From positions 1 through 64,000 of the forward strand of contig CAMART010000013.1 in NCBI GenBank assembly GCA_945860705.1: a stretch of DNA of 64,000 bases, written 5' to 3'. This DNA comes from Chitinophaga pinensis. Lineage in GTDB: Bacteria; Bacteroidota; Bacteroidia; Chitinophagales; CAMDFR01. Shown piece by piece: positions 34,670 to 43,407 of this stretch (positions are counted from its first letter, which is position 1; each line of letters opens with the position of its first letter). The notes under the pieces are model-generated. The model was not told the origin of the DNA, did not search any database, and saw only the letters and a list, made by a program, of their open reading frames with translations. Position numbers and translations under genes: made by a program.

Positions 34670-36110
34670 TTTTGCTAGATTTAATAAATGAAAAAATATT
34701 TTTAAAAAACTTTAGGTATCCTTCTTTATTAAAGATAGCTGAATCATTATTTGATTTTATAGTAAGGAATATAGCAATAGGTGCTAATATTATCAGAGCC
34801 ATCCAAGTACTTGTAAATACCTGCGATACAGCATTTTCTGCTAATCGCTCTCCTATTATATTAATTGCGTAATAAAATATAAAAATTAGAATAGAAAAGA
34901 ATATAGGCCATCCCAAACCCCCTTTTCTGATAATAGCTCCAAATGGTGCACCAATAAAGAAAAATAATAAACAAACAAATGATAATTTTATTTTTCTATG
35001 ATATTCTACTTTAAATTCATTTAAATCTTGACGAACATATTTCATTTCATTGGATGTATTGGTGGTATGACTTTTTATGGTTCTAGCTTTGGCTGTAGCA
35101 AGTTCTATTATATTGGATTTATCTTCTTTCTTCATTCCATCTAACATAGCAAGACCTTTTTTGGTATTTGGGAGTATTGATTTTTTGTTATTTGTAATGG
35201 TATCAAAGTAGTCATTAGTAAAACTATAGGAAGATTTTAGATTTTCTTTCATAGCATTTTTTCGGTTTTGTGCAGTCTGTCTTATAGTATCTATTCGTTC
35301 TTGAAGCTCAGATATATTGCACATTCTACTTACATCTTTAAAAAATACTTCGTCTGTTGCTTGAAGCGAAAATTGACTTAAATCAAAATGCTTTTCCCAT
35401 TGGTCAAATGATGTGGTGAAAAGTTGATTTTTTTTATCCTCACCTTCTAGAGAGATATCTTCTTTGTATTGTGTTCCGTTCTCCAGTTTAAAGATAAGTA
35501 CATTGCCATTTTTAGTTTGGAGCAGTTCTCCTTTTTTTGCTGTTATTACAAAAGTATTTCCAGTACTTTTTGTATGGTCATAGATGATCAAATCCCTTAG
35601 AGTTTTTCCATCTTCATCTTTACTACCTACTTTTATGCTTAGTCCTTCGATATCATCATTGAATATTCCTGGTTTTATATTCAGTGTTGGTTTTTGCTTA
35701 CGAATATCATATAGCAAAATACCCGATTTTTTATTTGCGATAGGTATTATATTATTTGATAAAAAGAAAGCTCCAATAGCTATGAAAATATTCATAATCA
35801 AAATAGGACGTATAAAACGAAGGAATGAAATACCTGAAGATTTTACCGCAGTAAGTTCATAGTTTTCGCCCAGACTTCCCAAAGTCATAATACTCGAAAG
35901 TAAAATAGCTAGTGGTAAAGACATCGGCAATAGTGAAACAGAAGTAAAAACGAGCAATTTAAAAATTATCCAAGTATCTAGCCCTTTCCCTACTAAATCA
36001 TCAATATATTTCCACAAAAACTGCATGATGAGCACAAACTGAGCTATGCCCAGCGTAAGTATAAACGGACCTATATAGCTTTTGAGTAATAATATATTGA
36101 GTTTCTTCAC
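34659..36110 (-). CDS. LptF/LptG-family permease
   Basis: A 483-residue permease with N- and C-terminal membrane helices and a long central periplasmic/coiled segment (about 130-380). It matches the YjgP/YjgQ family (N-terminal L-P-M-S-L-P-L-A-I-L-L-S-S-I-M and C-terminal helices). The start is GTG at 36110. These are the membrane parts of the LptBFG lipopolysaccharide exporter. It heads a three-gene operon with PAP2 and ArnT-like genes. Confidence 0.82.
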   Translation of the reverse strand: MKKLNILLLKSYIGPFILTLGIAQFVLIMQFLWKYIDDLVGKGLDTWIIFKLLVFTSVSLLPMSLPLAILLSSIMTLGSLGENYELTAVKSSGISFLRFIRPILIMNIFIAIGAFFLSNNIIPIANKKSGILLYDIRKQKPTLNIKPGIFNDDIEGLSIKVGSKDEDGKTLRDLIIYDHTKSTGNTFVITAKKGELLQTKNGNVLIFKLENGTQYKEDISLEGEDKKNQLFTTSFDQWEKHFDLSQFSLQATDEVFFKDVSRMCNISELQERIDTIRQTAQNRKNAMKENLKSSYSFTNDYFDTITNNKKSILPNTKKGLAMLDGMKKEDKSNIIELATAKARTIKSHTTNTSNEMKYVRQDLNEFKVEYHRKIKLSFVCLLFFFIGAPFGAIIRKGGLGWPIFFSILIFIFYYAINIIGERLAENAVSQVFTSTWMALIILAPIAIFLTIKSNNDSAIFNKEGYLKFFKNIFSFIKSSKNGS

Positions 36111-36148
36111 AGAATGTAAAAATACAGAGATTGATATAAATAAACCGA

Positions 36149-36982
36149 TTAAATCTTTACCTGTATACCAGCCGTGAGTATCATTTGTAAAGTTGCAAAT
36201 CTATGATCAGCACTTCCATTTTTTTTACCTTGTACCAGCGAATTGATATAGTATGCATAAGTGCCTCTGCCAGCTATATCTACAAATACGTATTTAAAAA
36301 ATGAAGCTCTAAGTCCTAGCTCTACTCCTACTATTACCCCAGCTATATGAAATTTATTATTGATTCTATTGCCAAATAATCTCACATCGGTACGGGGTAC
36401 AACTATACCTGTGCCATATTTACTCACCAAACTAAGATGAAACCTATCACGTTTGGTTTTAAATAATTCAAATTTTTTAATAAAATTGACCATAAGAAAA
36501 TTTGCACCATCTGTATGTTCAAAATGTAAAAAATAATTAGGGTCTATAAGAGTATCTTTATTGATAGGAACTCCGTAGATATGCCCCACAAGTCTTAGTG
36601 TTTGATAGTCTCCCATGACATATTTAGTGTGGTCAAAACTAATTTCTATACCTGTATTCATTTTGTTATTAAAATATATCCCAAATCGAATATTATACTG
36701 AGGTATAGTTAAGTTTTTGATGTCTTTTATAGCTTCAAAATTTGGTCTATCATGCGCTGTAGCCTTATATACAGTAAAATTATAATAGTCTGGTCTGCCG
36801 GTTTTAGGATTGACACTACCATTCAAATTTTGAAAATGAATATTACTCCTTGTATGCCAGCATTTATTATAGCCCCAAGAGAGATAATAGGTATACTTAT
36901 TTCTCTTAGGTTTCTCTACATTAGTTGATTGAGCATGCGTAGATGAATAAATAAATAGTAAGACTAGAGAAATATATTTCAT
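36149..36982 (-). CDS. Outer-membrane-like protein, unknown family
   Basis: About 277 residues with a signal peptide (ending S-S-T-H-A-Q) and a beta-strand-rich body with many aromatic residues, probably an outer-membrane barrel. I start at the ATG at 36982, since the longer frame begins with TTG. Not recognised beyond that. It lies 18 bases after the radical SAM gene on the same strand. Confidence 0.55.
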   Translation of the reverse strand: MKYISLVLLFIYSSTHAQSTNVEKPKRNKYTYYLSWGYNKCWHTRSNIHFQNLNGSVNPKTGRPDYYNFTVYKATAHDRPNFEAIKDIKNLTIPQYNIRFGIYFNNKMNTGIEISFDHTKYVMGDYQTLRLVGHIYGVPINKDTLIDPNYFLHFEHTDGANFLMVNFIKKFELFKTKRDRFHLSLVSKYGTGIVVPRTDVRLFGNRINNKFHIAGVIVGVELGLRASFFKYVFVDIAGRGTYAYYINSLVQGKKNGSADHRFATLQMILTAGIQVKI

Positions 36983-37000
36983 TACACAAATTTGCAAAAA

Positions 37001-38080
37001 CTAAAACAAACTCATCTGTTTATTTACCTTTTGATAGAATAGTGTTTTATTGAAAGCAGGCATACTTCTTCCACTCATGTATTTATTCATAGCTATTTGA
37101 TATTGTTTTTTTATCATCTCTGCAAAAATCCCCTCTCCGCTCATTCGCTTACCATATCTAGAATCGAAGAGGTTTCCTCCATGTAGATATTTTGTTTTCT
37201 TGAGCACATTTTCTGCACGGTCTGGAAAATTTTTTCTTATCCAATCTTCAAATATTGTAGCCACTTCATGATTGAGCCTCACAACTATATAGCTCACTCT
37301 ACTTGCTCCGTAGCCAGCTACCGTTTTTATTATTTTTGGTAACTCATGATCATTCAATGCGGGTATCATAGGAGCAGCATTTATGTTTACTGGTATTCCA
37401 TTTTTTGCAAAAGTCTCCAAGGTTCGCAGTATGTTTCTTACAGATGCTGTACGAGGCTCCATGATTCTTTTTAGGTCTTCATTGAGGGTAGTGAGGCTCA
37501 GTGTCACATGTACCAAATTATCTTTTGAAAGCTCTTGAAGAATATCCATATCGCGTTCTATCATGGTATTTTTTGTGATGATAGAAACCGGATGCGAAAA
37601 CTCTGCACATACTTCTAGTATTTTACGAGTGATTTGCATTTTGCGTTCTATGGGTTGATAGCAATCCGTATTGCCCGAAAGCATAATGGTAGTTGGTTCC
37701 CAGCCTTTCTTCATAAACGCGTCACGTAGCAATGAATGTGCATTTTTTTTGACCATGATATTTTGCTCAAAATCTAAACCAGGACTGAAATCCCAGTATT
37801 CATGAGAGTTGCGTGCATAGCAATAGATACACCCATGCTCACAACCTTGGTACGGATTCATGCTATACCCAAACCCTAAATCTGGACTCGTTACTTTATT
37901 TAAAATAGTTTTTGGATGTACATCTATAAACTTTGTCTTGGCATTGTTTATCGCCAAATCTTCGCGTTCTTCATGCGTAGGTAGGTCATCATAATATTTC
38001 TCGGTATGTTTTTTAATGAAACGATTTTCGGTATTTATCTGCGCGCCTCTACCTTTTATATATTCATTTTTCTCTTCCAT
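37001..38080 (-). CDS. PA0069-family radical SAM protein
   Basis: A 359-residue protein with the iron-sulfur motif C-E-H-G-C-I-Y-C (Cys80, Cys84, Cys87), preceded by M-N-P-Y-Q-G. The family is related to spore photoproduct lyase-like radical SAM proteins and its chemistry is not established. It faces a divergent EamA transporter across an intergenic region holding repeated palindromic half-sites. Confidence 0.85.
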   Translation of the reverse strand: MEEKNEYIKGRGAQINTENRFIKKHTEKYYDDLPTHEEREDLAINNAKTKFIDVHPKTILNKVTSPDLGFGYSMNPYQGCEHGCIYCYARNSHEYWDFSPGLDFEQNIMVKKNAHSLLRDAFMKKGWEPTTIMLSGNTDCYQPIERKMQITRKILEVCAEFSHPVSIITKNTMIERDMDILQELSKDNLVHVTLSLTTLNEDLKRIMEPRTASVRNILRTLETFAKNGIPVNINAAPMIPALNDHELPKIIKTVAGYGASRVSYIVVRLNHEVATIFEDWIRKNFPDRAENVLKKTKYLHGGNLFDSRYGKRMSGEGIFAEMIKKQYQIAMNKYMSGRSMPAFNKTLFYQKVNKQMSLF

Positions 38081-38109
38081 TTTTATTTGTTTTAGGAATT
38101 AAAAATACT

Positions 38110-38143
38110 ACTAAATATTTTAGTAATTACTAAATATTTTAGT
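38110..38143. promoter_or_regulatory. Four phased half-sites, probable operator
   Basis: ACTAAA (38110), TTTAGT (38119), ACTAAA (38129), TTTAGT (38138) alternate every 9-10 bases. The middle pair forms a perfect 16-bp palindrome TTTAGTAATTACTAAA (38119-38134). The array ends 3 bases before a TATTTTTG minus-7 box (38147-38154) for the plus-strand gene, so it could control the divergent pair. Confidence 0.6.
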
Positions 38144-38146
38144 TTT

Positions 38147-38154
38147 TATTTTTG
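38147..38154 (+). promoter_or_regulatory. Candidate minus-7 box for the EamA transporter
   Basis: TATTTTTG matches TAnnTTTG and lies 48 bases before the ATG at 38203, just after the repeated half-sites. Confidence 0.45.
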
Positions 38155-38202
38155 CACATTTTTTATGAATTGAATACTATACCTTTATAAAAAATATCAG
38201 AG

Positions 38203-38628
38203 ATGGAAAAGTGGATGCTGTATGCAATATTGTCTATGTTTTTTGCTGGAGGTACGTCAGTGCTTGCAAAATTTGGACTAAAAGAAGTAGACGCCAACAC
38301 AGGTCTACTTATAAGAACAGCGGTAGTGATGGGATTTATTATTATCAACTTTTTTTTATTTAAAGAAACTGTGCAGATAGATACCCTTTCTAGAAAACAC
38401 GTGATTTTTCTTATACTGAGTGGCATGACCACAGGATTCTCATGGATATTTTATTATAAAGCACTAAAGCTAGGCAATGTATCTTACGTAGCTACTATAG
38501 ATAAAGGAAGTATAGTAGTAGCTATCGTACTCTCATATTTTCTACTCAAAGAACCTATCACACCAAAACTGCTTGTTGGTGGAGGTTTGGTATTGGCAGG
38601 CTTATTAGTCATGGTATTTTGGGATTAA
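38203..38628 (+). CDS. EamA/DMT-type transporter, single-domain
   Basis: A 141-residue membrane protein with about five helices covering one EamA repeat (F-A-G-G-T-S-V-L-A-K-F-G, then G-F-S-W-I-F-Y-Y-K-A-L). Full-length DMT permeases have two such repeats, so this small form would act as a homodimer. Substrate unknown. The gene is divergent from the radical SAM gene. Confidence 0.8.
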   Translation: MEKWMLYAILSMFFAGGTSVLAKFGLKEVDANTGLLIRTAVVMGFIIINFFLFKETVQIDTLSRKHVIFLILSGMTTGFSWIFYYKALKLGNVSYVATIDKGSIVVAIVLSYFLLKEPITPKLLVGGGLVLAGLLVMVFWD

Positions 38629-38669
38629 AGAAGTGTACTTTTTTATAAAAGTTTTTATATTTTTATGTT

Positions 38670-39446
38670 ATGAAAAAATATATCCTACTAATTTTTATAT
38701 CGACATTCTTAGTATTTCAATCAATAGCTCAAAGCATTACTAAAGAAGAAATAGAATGTATAGATGCATTGATATTGGCAAAGACTGCAGAGTCAAAGTG
38801 TAAAGCAGAAATTGATAATTACACATTATATAACTGCTTCAATGACTCAAGTGTTTTTAAGAATAAAAAAGCAATACTAAATCAGCTAGAATTATTAAAA
38901 ACTAATGACATTTTAAGAAACCAATTTTATGGGAAGCTTAATTATTACTACTCAGGTCAAAAAAGAATTCTAAATGAAAAACTAGCGGTTTATAGAGATG
39001 ATAGTACGGGTTATACACAAATAGTTTTAGAGCAAAGTTTAAATTCATTTATAGAAAAAATAACTTCATCGATTTATAACCATGATGAAGAAATATTTAA
39101 AATTTGTGATACAACAACAGATAAGAGTATAAGCAATGATACAACAATAGAACAAAATGCTATGTATCCAGGTGGCGATGAATCATTAATTAATTTTATT
39201 AAAAACAGATTAAATTATCCTCAATATGAAAAAGAAGCTGATATAAGTGGCAAAGTTTTGGTACAATTTGTTGTAGAAAAAAATGGGATGGTATCATGTG
39301 TTAAATGCCTTAAAAAAGTAAGCCCTGGATTGGATTGTGAAGCTATGCGTGTCATAAAGCTATTACCTCGATGGACACCTGCTAAAAATAATGGCAAACC
39401 TGTTAGATTATATTTTAACTTTCCAATTAACTTCACATTACAATAA
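38670..39446 (+). CDS. Exported protein with TonB C-terminal domain
   Basis: A 258-residue protein with a signal peptide (about 1-20, ending S-I-A-Q), a helical Lys/Asp-rich region, and a TonB-type C-terminal domain from about 165 (Y-P-G-G-D-E-S-L, then V-L-V-Q-F-V-V-E-K-N-G, Y-F-N-F-P-I-N-F). It has no other membrane anchor, unlike the tonB gene at 4387-5235. It may be periplasmic and not energised, or rely on another protein. Confidence 0.7.
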   Translation: MKKYILLIFISTFLVFQSIAQSITKEEIECIDALILAKTAESKCKAEIDNYTLYNCFNDSSVFKNKKAILNQLELLKTNDILRNQFYGKLNYYYSGQKRILNEKLAVYRDDSTGYTQIVLEQSLNSFIEKITSSIYNHDEEIFKICDTTTDKSISNDTTIEQNAMYPGGDESLINFIKNRLNYPQYEKEADISGKVLVQFVVEKNGMVSCVKCLKKVSPGLDCEAMRVIKLLPRWTPAKNNGKPVRLYFNFPINFTLQ

Positions 39447-39454
39447 TTTCTACA

Positions 39455-40450
39455 ATGCAAAAACTCCTCATCATCGGTGGACCAAATTTTATTGGTAGAA
39501 ATCTTTTAGAAGCTCTAGAAGGAAATATCAATTTTGAGATTACATTATTTAATAGAGGAAAAACGAATACCGATTTATTCCCTCAATATAAACAAATCAT
39601 AGGCGATAGAAATACCGATGATATACAACAAATAGCCAATCAGAAATGGGATTATGTAGTAGACCTAGCTTGCTACTATCCTAGTTCACTCGAGCAAGTG
39701 ATGAAGTATATAAATAAAGACATAAAAAAATATATTTTCATATCTACAGTTTCGGCATATGAGCCAATAGAAAATTCCACTTATGAAGAAACAGCTCCAC
39801 TCCTAGCTTGTAGCATAGAGCAAGCTATAGAGAAAGATATCATGCCTACATATGGTCAGAAAAAAGCCGAATGCGAACGTATATTGATGAAGTCTGGAAT
39901 CAATTATACTATACTTCGACCAGGATTGATTTATGGAGCATACGATATTACTGATCGTTTTTATTATTGGATGTATCAAACCTATAAAAGAGATACCTTA
40001 TTGATACCAGAACAGGGAGATAAACTGGTTTCCTTCACATATGTAAAAGACTTAGCAAAAGCGATAATATATGCTCTAGATAGTAAAAATGAATTGGAGC
40101 AAATTTATAATACTATTACTCATGAATTGTGTATTATGGATGCTGTTAATCACACAAAAAAAGCATTGAATAAAGAAATCAAACTGTATCATGCACCATT
40201 AGATTTTTTAGAAAAAGAACAAATAAGCTACTGGAGTGATTTACCAATGTGGCTCGATGCTGATTCTACTTGGTCAGGCAAATTATTTGCTAAAGATTTC
40301 GGACATTTGTTTACAGATATTCAACAAAGTTTTGAAGAAACCATAGCACATTATGCATCAAAGAATTGGCCAGAGATAAAACTATCAGGACTAAAAGATG
40401 ATGCATATACTACATTATTGAATAAATATCTTAGCACAGAAAACTTATAG
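39455..40450 (+). CDS. NAD-dependent epimerase/dehydratase
   Basis: A 331-residue short-chain-type oxidoreductase of the extended SDR class: Rossmann loop I-G-G-P-N-F-I-G (about 6-13) and the catalytic Y-G-Q-K-K (Tyr-x-x-x-Lys near 135). Likely acts on a nucleotide sugar or related substrate, which is not predictable. It overlaps the convergent glycosyltransferase by 6 bases and follows the exported TonB-like gene by 8 bases. Confidence 0.78.
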   Translation: MQKLLIIGGPNFIGRNLLEALEGNINFEITLFNRGKTNTDLFPQYKQIIGDRNTDDIQQIANQKWDYVVDLACYYPSSLEQVMKYINKDIKKYIFISTVSAYEPIENSTYEETAPLLACSIEQAIEKDIMPTYGQKKAECERILMKSGINYTILRPGLIYGAYDITDRFYYWMYQTYKRDTLLIPEQGDKLVSFTYVKDLAKAIIYALDSKNELEQIYNTITHELCIMDAVNHTKKALNKEIKLYHAPLDFLEKEQISYWSDLPMWLDADSTWSGKLFAKDFGHLFTDIQQSFEETIAHYASKNWPEIKLSGLKDDAYTTLLNKYLSTENL

Positions 40451-41509
40451 TTTTAAGCCATTTTTATTACCTTTTACTATTACTTCCCAAGCATTGGCTA
40501 AGAATCCAAAACCATATCCTGCCATCTGAGTGATACAAGTGAAAAAGCTATATATCCCTACTTTTAAACTCTTATTCAGCATACTAGAATGAATAATTAA
40601 TATCAAAAAATAGATGCAATAAATATATAAAGGAATAGCACAAAGCAATGATAGAAATGAATATCTAGATGCATACATCTCTGTAGTCATATCATTTGAA
40701 AGTGCTGTAAAATATTGCATTTTAAAAAATAACGAAATAATAAATAGCACTAAACTTTTGATAAACCCTATAATAAAAATAGTAGGAAATAAATGTGTTA
40801 GTTTCAATTCTTCTTTATGTCTGCTCCATATATTGATACGTGCTGCACCAAATCGATATACTTGATTGAAGAACTGTTTGAGTGTACTTCTACGCTTGTG
40901 ATATACAAAAGCTTCTGGTATCAAATCTACTTTAAATCCAGCTTTGATAATACGAATACTGAGTTCTATATCTTCTCCACATTTAAAGGTGCTGTAGCCA
41001 CCAACTTTTTCAAAAGCTTCTCTGCTCACACCCATATTAAATCCTCTTGGGTGAAATTGACCCATGTGTTTTTTTTGACCACGAATTCCTCCTGTAGTAA
41101 GTATTGAAGTCATGGTATACGAAATTGCTTTTTGCAATACTGTGAAACTGTCATGAGCCGCATCAGGTCCACCAAACTCATCTAGATGATTTTTTGTGAG
41201 GGATTCATTTACTTTTTCTAAATAGTTTTCTGGGAATATACAATCACTATCGAGAAATATAAAGTAATCTCCTTTCGCAACTGTTGCACCAAGATTTCGA
41301 GCTTCGCTCACGCCCAAATATTCTTCATATAGGAAAGTAAGTTGCAATTTGTTTTTGTAGGGTAATGTGTGTTTTTCGAGACTCTCGCCTGGTGTGCCAT
41401 CTGCAAGAATTATTTCAAATTCTTTATAGGTCTGTTTTGTAAGACTTTCTAGGCATTCTATTACTTCATCAGCTCTTTTGAAAGTAGGAATAATAATTGA
41501 GAAAAACAT
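40445..41509 (-). CDS. Glycosyltransferase family 2 with C-terminal membrane helices
   Basis: A 354-residue GT2 protein. The nucleotide-binding start S-I-I-I-P-T-F-K-R-A and a D-S-D motif (F-L-D-S-D-C-I-F) support a GT-A fold, followed by C-terminal hydrophobic helices (about 250-340). Likely transfers sugars in the envelope. It lies 6 bases after the SPOR-like gene on the same strand. Confidence 0.82.
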   Translation of the reverse strand: MFFSIIIPTFKRADEVIECLESLTKQTYKEFEIILADGTPGESLEKHTLPYKNKLQLTFLYEEYLGVSEARNLGATVAKGDYFIFLDSDCIFPENYLEKVNESLTKNHLDEFGGPDAAHDSFTVLQKAISYTMTSILTTGGIRGQKKHMGQFHPRGFNMGVSREAFEKVGGYSTFKCGEDIELSIRIIKAGFKVDLIPEAFVYHKRRSTLKQFFNQVYRFGAARINIWSRHKEELKLTHLFPTIFIIGFIKSLVLFIISLFFKMQYFTALSNDMTTEMYASRYSFLSLLCAIPLYIYCIYFLILIIHSSMLNKSLKVGIYSFFTCITQMAGYGFGFLANAWEVIVKGNKNGLKL

Positions 41510-41515
41510 AAAGAA

Positions 41516-42145
41516 TTATTGCGGTCTTTTGTATACTAAAGGAACACGTTTTCCATCTGTATATTGAGTTACAAAAGCATCTTTTATTCCTAGTTTTCTG
41601 ATGTCTTTTTTGCAGGCATCTGCATCTTCAAAATTTGAAAAATAAGATATTACATACTGATGAGCTTCATTATCAAAAAAAGCAATCATATACTTATCTG
41701 CTCCATAGTATTTTGTAAGATCAAAAAACTTGTAACTACCCATCTGTACACCATATACAGTGCCGGCAGGAAGCTTTTGCCCACAACCATTCGTAGAAGA
41801 AACTACAGAATTTGAAGTGGAATTTTGTATTGAATTTGTATCGTTTTTCAATCGTTCTCTTAAAACAAATAAAGAATCGTTACATTCTTTCATATCAAGT
41901 CTATATTTAGTTTTCCATCTGATTATTTCTAGCTCCATCTCTTCCATCTTCGTATCTCTATCTTTTATAGAGTTATCATAGTTTGTCACCATGCTTTTAT
42001 ATGTTTCTGGATGCTTTTTAAAATCTTTTAATTTTTTCTTTATTTCTTTTTTTTCGGTACTACTCAGGTTTTTGTTTTGTGCTTCTATGTTAGAAACTAT
42101 ACACATAATGAGTATGGTAAAAAATAATGTTAAGTTAGTTTTCAT
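41516..42145 (-). CDS. Exported protein, coiled coil plus SPOR-like end
   Basis: A 209-residue protein with a signal peptide (about 1-22), a Lys/Glu-rich predicted coiled coil (about 30-105), a Ser/Asn linker, and a C-terminal region resembling a SPOR-type domain (Y-G-V-Q-M-G-S-Y-K-F-F near 132). SPOR domains bind denuded peptidoglycan at division sites. The resemblance is weak. A TATATTTG box reads on the minus strand at 42169-42176. Confidence 0.55.
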   Translation of the reverse strand: MKTNLTLFFTILIMCIVSNIEAQNKNLSSTEKKEIKKKLKDFKKHPETYKSMVTNYDNSIKDRDTKMEEMELEIIRWKTKYRLDMKECNDSLFVLRERLKNDTNSIQNSTSNSVVSSTNGCGQKLPAGTVYGVQMGSYKFFDLTKYYGADKYMIAFFDNEAHQYVISYFSNFEDADACKKDIRKLGIKDAFVTQYTDGKRVPLVYKRPQ

Positions 42146-42160
42146 TTAAGTACAATAGTT

Positions 42161-42176
42161 TAGATTTGCAAATATA
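42161..42176. promoter_or_regulatory. Overlapping minus-7 boxes on both strands
   Basis: TAGATTTG on the plus strand (42161-42168) and TATATTTG on the minus strand (42169-42176) lie side by side around a small palindrome, between the two divergent genes. No clear minus-33 elements support either. Confidence 0.3.
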
Positions 42177-42217
42177 ATAATACATTCTAGGTATTTTTTT
42201 CATTAAATATTACACAA

Positions 42218-43090
42218 ATGTTCACAATTGAAAACGACAAATTAAGGGTATCAGTAAAAAAACAAGGAGCCGAACTTTGCTCTTTAATAGATAAAAGAGA
42301 CAATATAGAGCATATATGGCAGGCAGATCCTACTGTTTGGCCTTGGCATGCTCCGATGCTCTTTCCAATAATAGGCGTTAGCGAAAATGATGAACTGAGA
42401 ATCAATGGCAAAAAATATACTATGCAAAAGCATGGATTTGCAAGAAAATCTGAATTTAAATTATATGAACAAACATCAAATAGTTTAACATTTTTATTAA
42501 AATCAATTAATCTAAGCATTGAAGTTTTTCCATTTCACTTTGAACTTTTTGTATTTTACATATTAGATAATGATAAACTAATAATAAAATACGAAGTAAA
42601 AAATACAGATACTCAAACTATATATTTTAGCATTGGAGCTCATCCAGCATTTGCATTAGCATATCATGAAGGAGAATCTATAGAAGATTATTATCTAGAA
42701 TTTGAAGAAAAGGAGCAAATTTCTAGACATCACATAAATAAAGCTGATGGTATGATTAATGGAGAGAAATCACAGATATTAGACAACGCTAAAATCATTC
42801 CTATTACAAAAACAATGTTTGAGAAAGATGCTTATATATTTAAAGACCATATTAGCAGAAGTATAGCTATCAAATCAAATAAACATCCTAAAACTGTAAA
42901 AGTAAGTTTTGAAGACTTTAATTATTTGGGGCTTTGGGCCATAGCTGGAGCAAAATATGTATGCATAGAACCATGGCTAGGTTGTGCAGATACCAGCGGA
43001 GAATTGGTAGATTTTAGTAAAAAAGAGGGAATTATTTCATTAGAAAACGAAAAATCTTTCAGTTGCGTGCATAGTATTCAGATTTTTTGA
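42218..43090 (+). CDS. Aldose 1-epimerase family protein
   Basis: A 290-residue cytoplasmic enzyme of the aldose 1-epimerase/LacX-like family (G-A-E-L-C-S-L near 19, H-G-F-A-R near 73, G-A-H-P-A-F near 144). It likely interconverts sugar anomers; the substrate is not predictable. Divergent from the SPOR-like gene. Confidence 0.8.
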   Translation: MFTIENDKLRVSVKKQGAELCSLIDKRDNIEHIWQADPTVWPWHAPMLFPIIGVSENDELRINGKKYTMQKHGFARKSEFKLYEQTSNSLTFLLKSINLSIEVFPFHFELFVFYILDNDKLIIKYEVKNTDTQTIYFSIGAHPAFALAYHEGESIEDYYLEFEEKEQISRHHINKADGMINGEKSQILDNAKIIPITKTMFEKDAYIFKDHISRSIAIKSNKHPKTVKVSFEDFNYLGLWAIAGAKYVCIEPWLGCADTSGELVDFSKKEGIISLENEKSFSCVHSIQIF

Positions 43091-43092
43091 TT

Positions 43093-43100
43093 TAATTTTG
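43093..43100 (+). promoter_or_regulatory. Candidate minus-7 box for clpS-aat
   Basis: TAATTTTG matches TAnnTTTG, 19 bases before the clpS ATG. No clear TTG is at the expected distance. Confidence 0.4.
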
Positions 43101-43119
43101 TAAGATAATTAATAATAAC

Positions 43120-43407
43120 ATGAGCTTTATTAATAATACCGATACTTTAGTAGAAGAAAAAACACTCACCCTCGAAGAGGTGATGGCTGTGAATAGCCTA
43201 ATAGTGCACAATGATGAGGTAAATACCTTTGATGATGTAATAGAAGCACTTATGGATATATGCAAACATACTGCTGAACAGGCTGAGCAGTGCACCTATC
43301 TAATACACCATAAAGGCAAAGCACAAGTAAGACATGGTGCTTTGGAAGATTTGCGTCCACTAAAGGATGCTATCTGTGATAGAGGTATTCAGGCTACTAT
43401 AGAATAA
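43120..43407 (+). CDS. clpS: ClpS, ATP-dependent Clp protease adaptor
   Basis: A 95-residue adaptor that delivers N-degron substrates to the Clp protease. The characteristic V-H-N-D-E-V-N-T-F-D-D-V-I motif (about 29-41) and the following helices are present. Its stop codon overlaps the start of aat by one base (TAATG), so the two N-end-rule functions are translated together. Confidence 0.9.
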   Translation: MSFINNTDTLVEEKTLTLEEVMAVNSLIVHNDEVNTFDDVIEALMDICKHTAEQAEQCTYLIHHKGKAQVRHGALEDLRPLKDAICDRGIQATIE

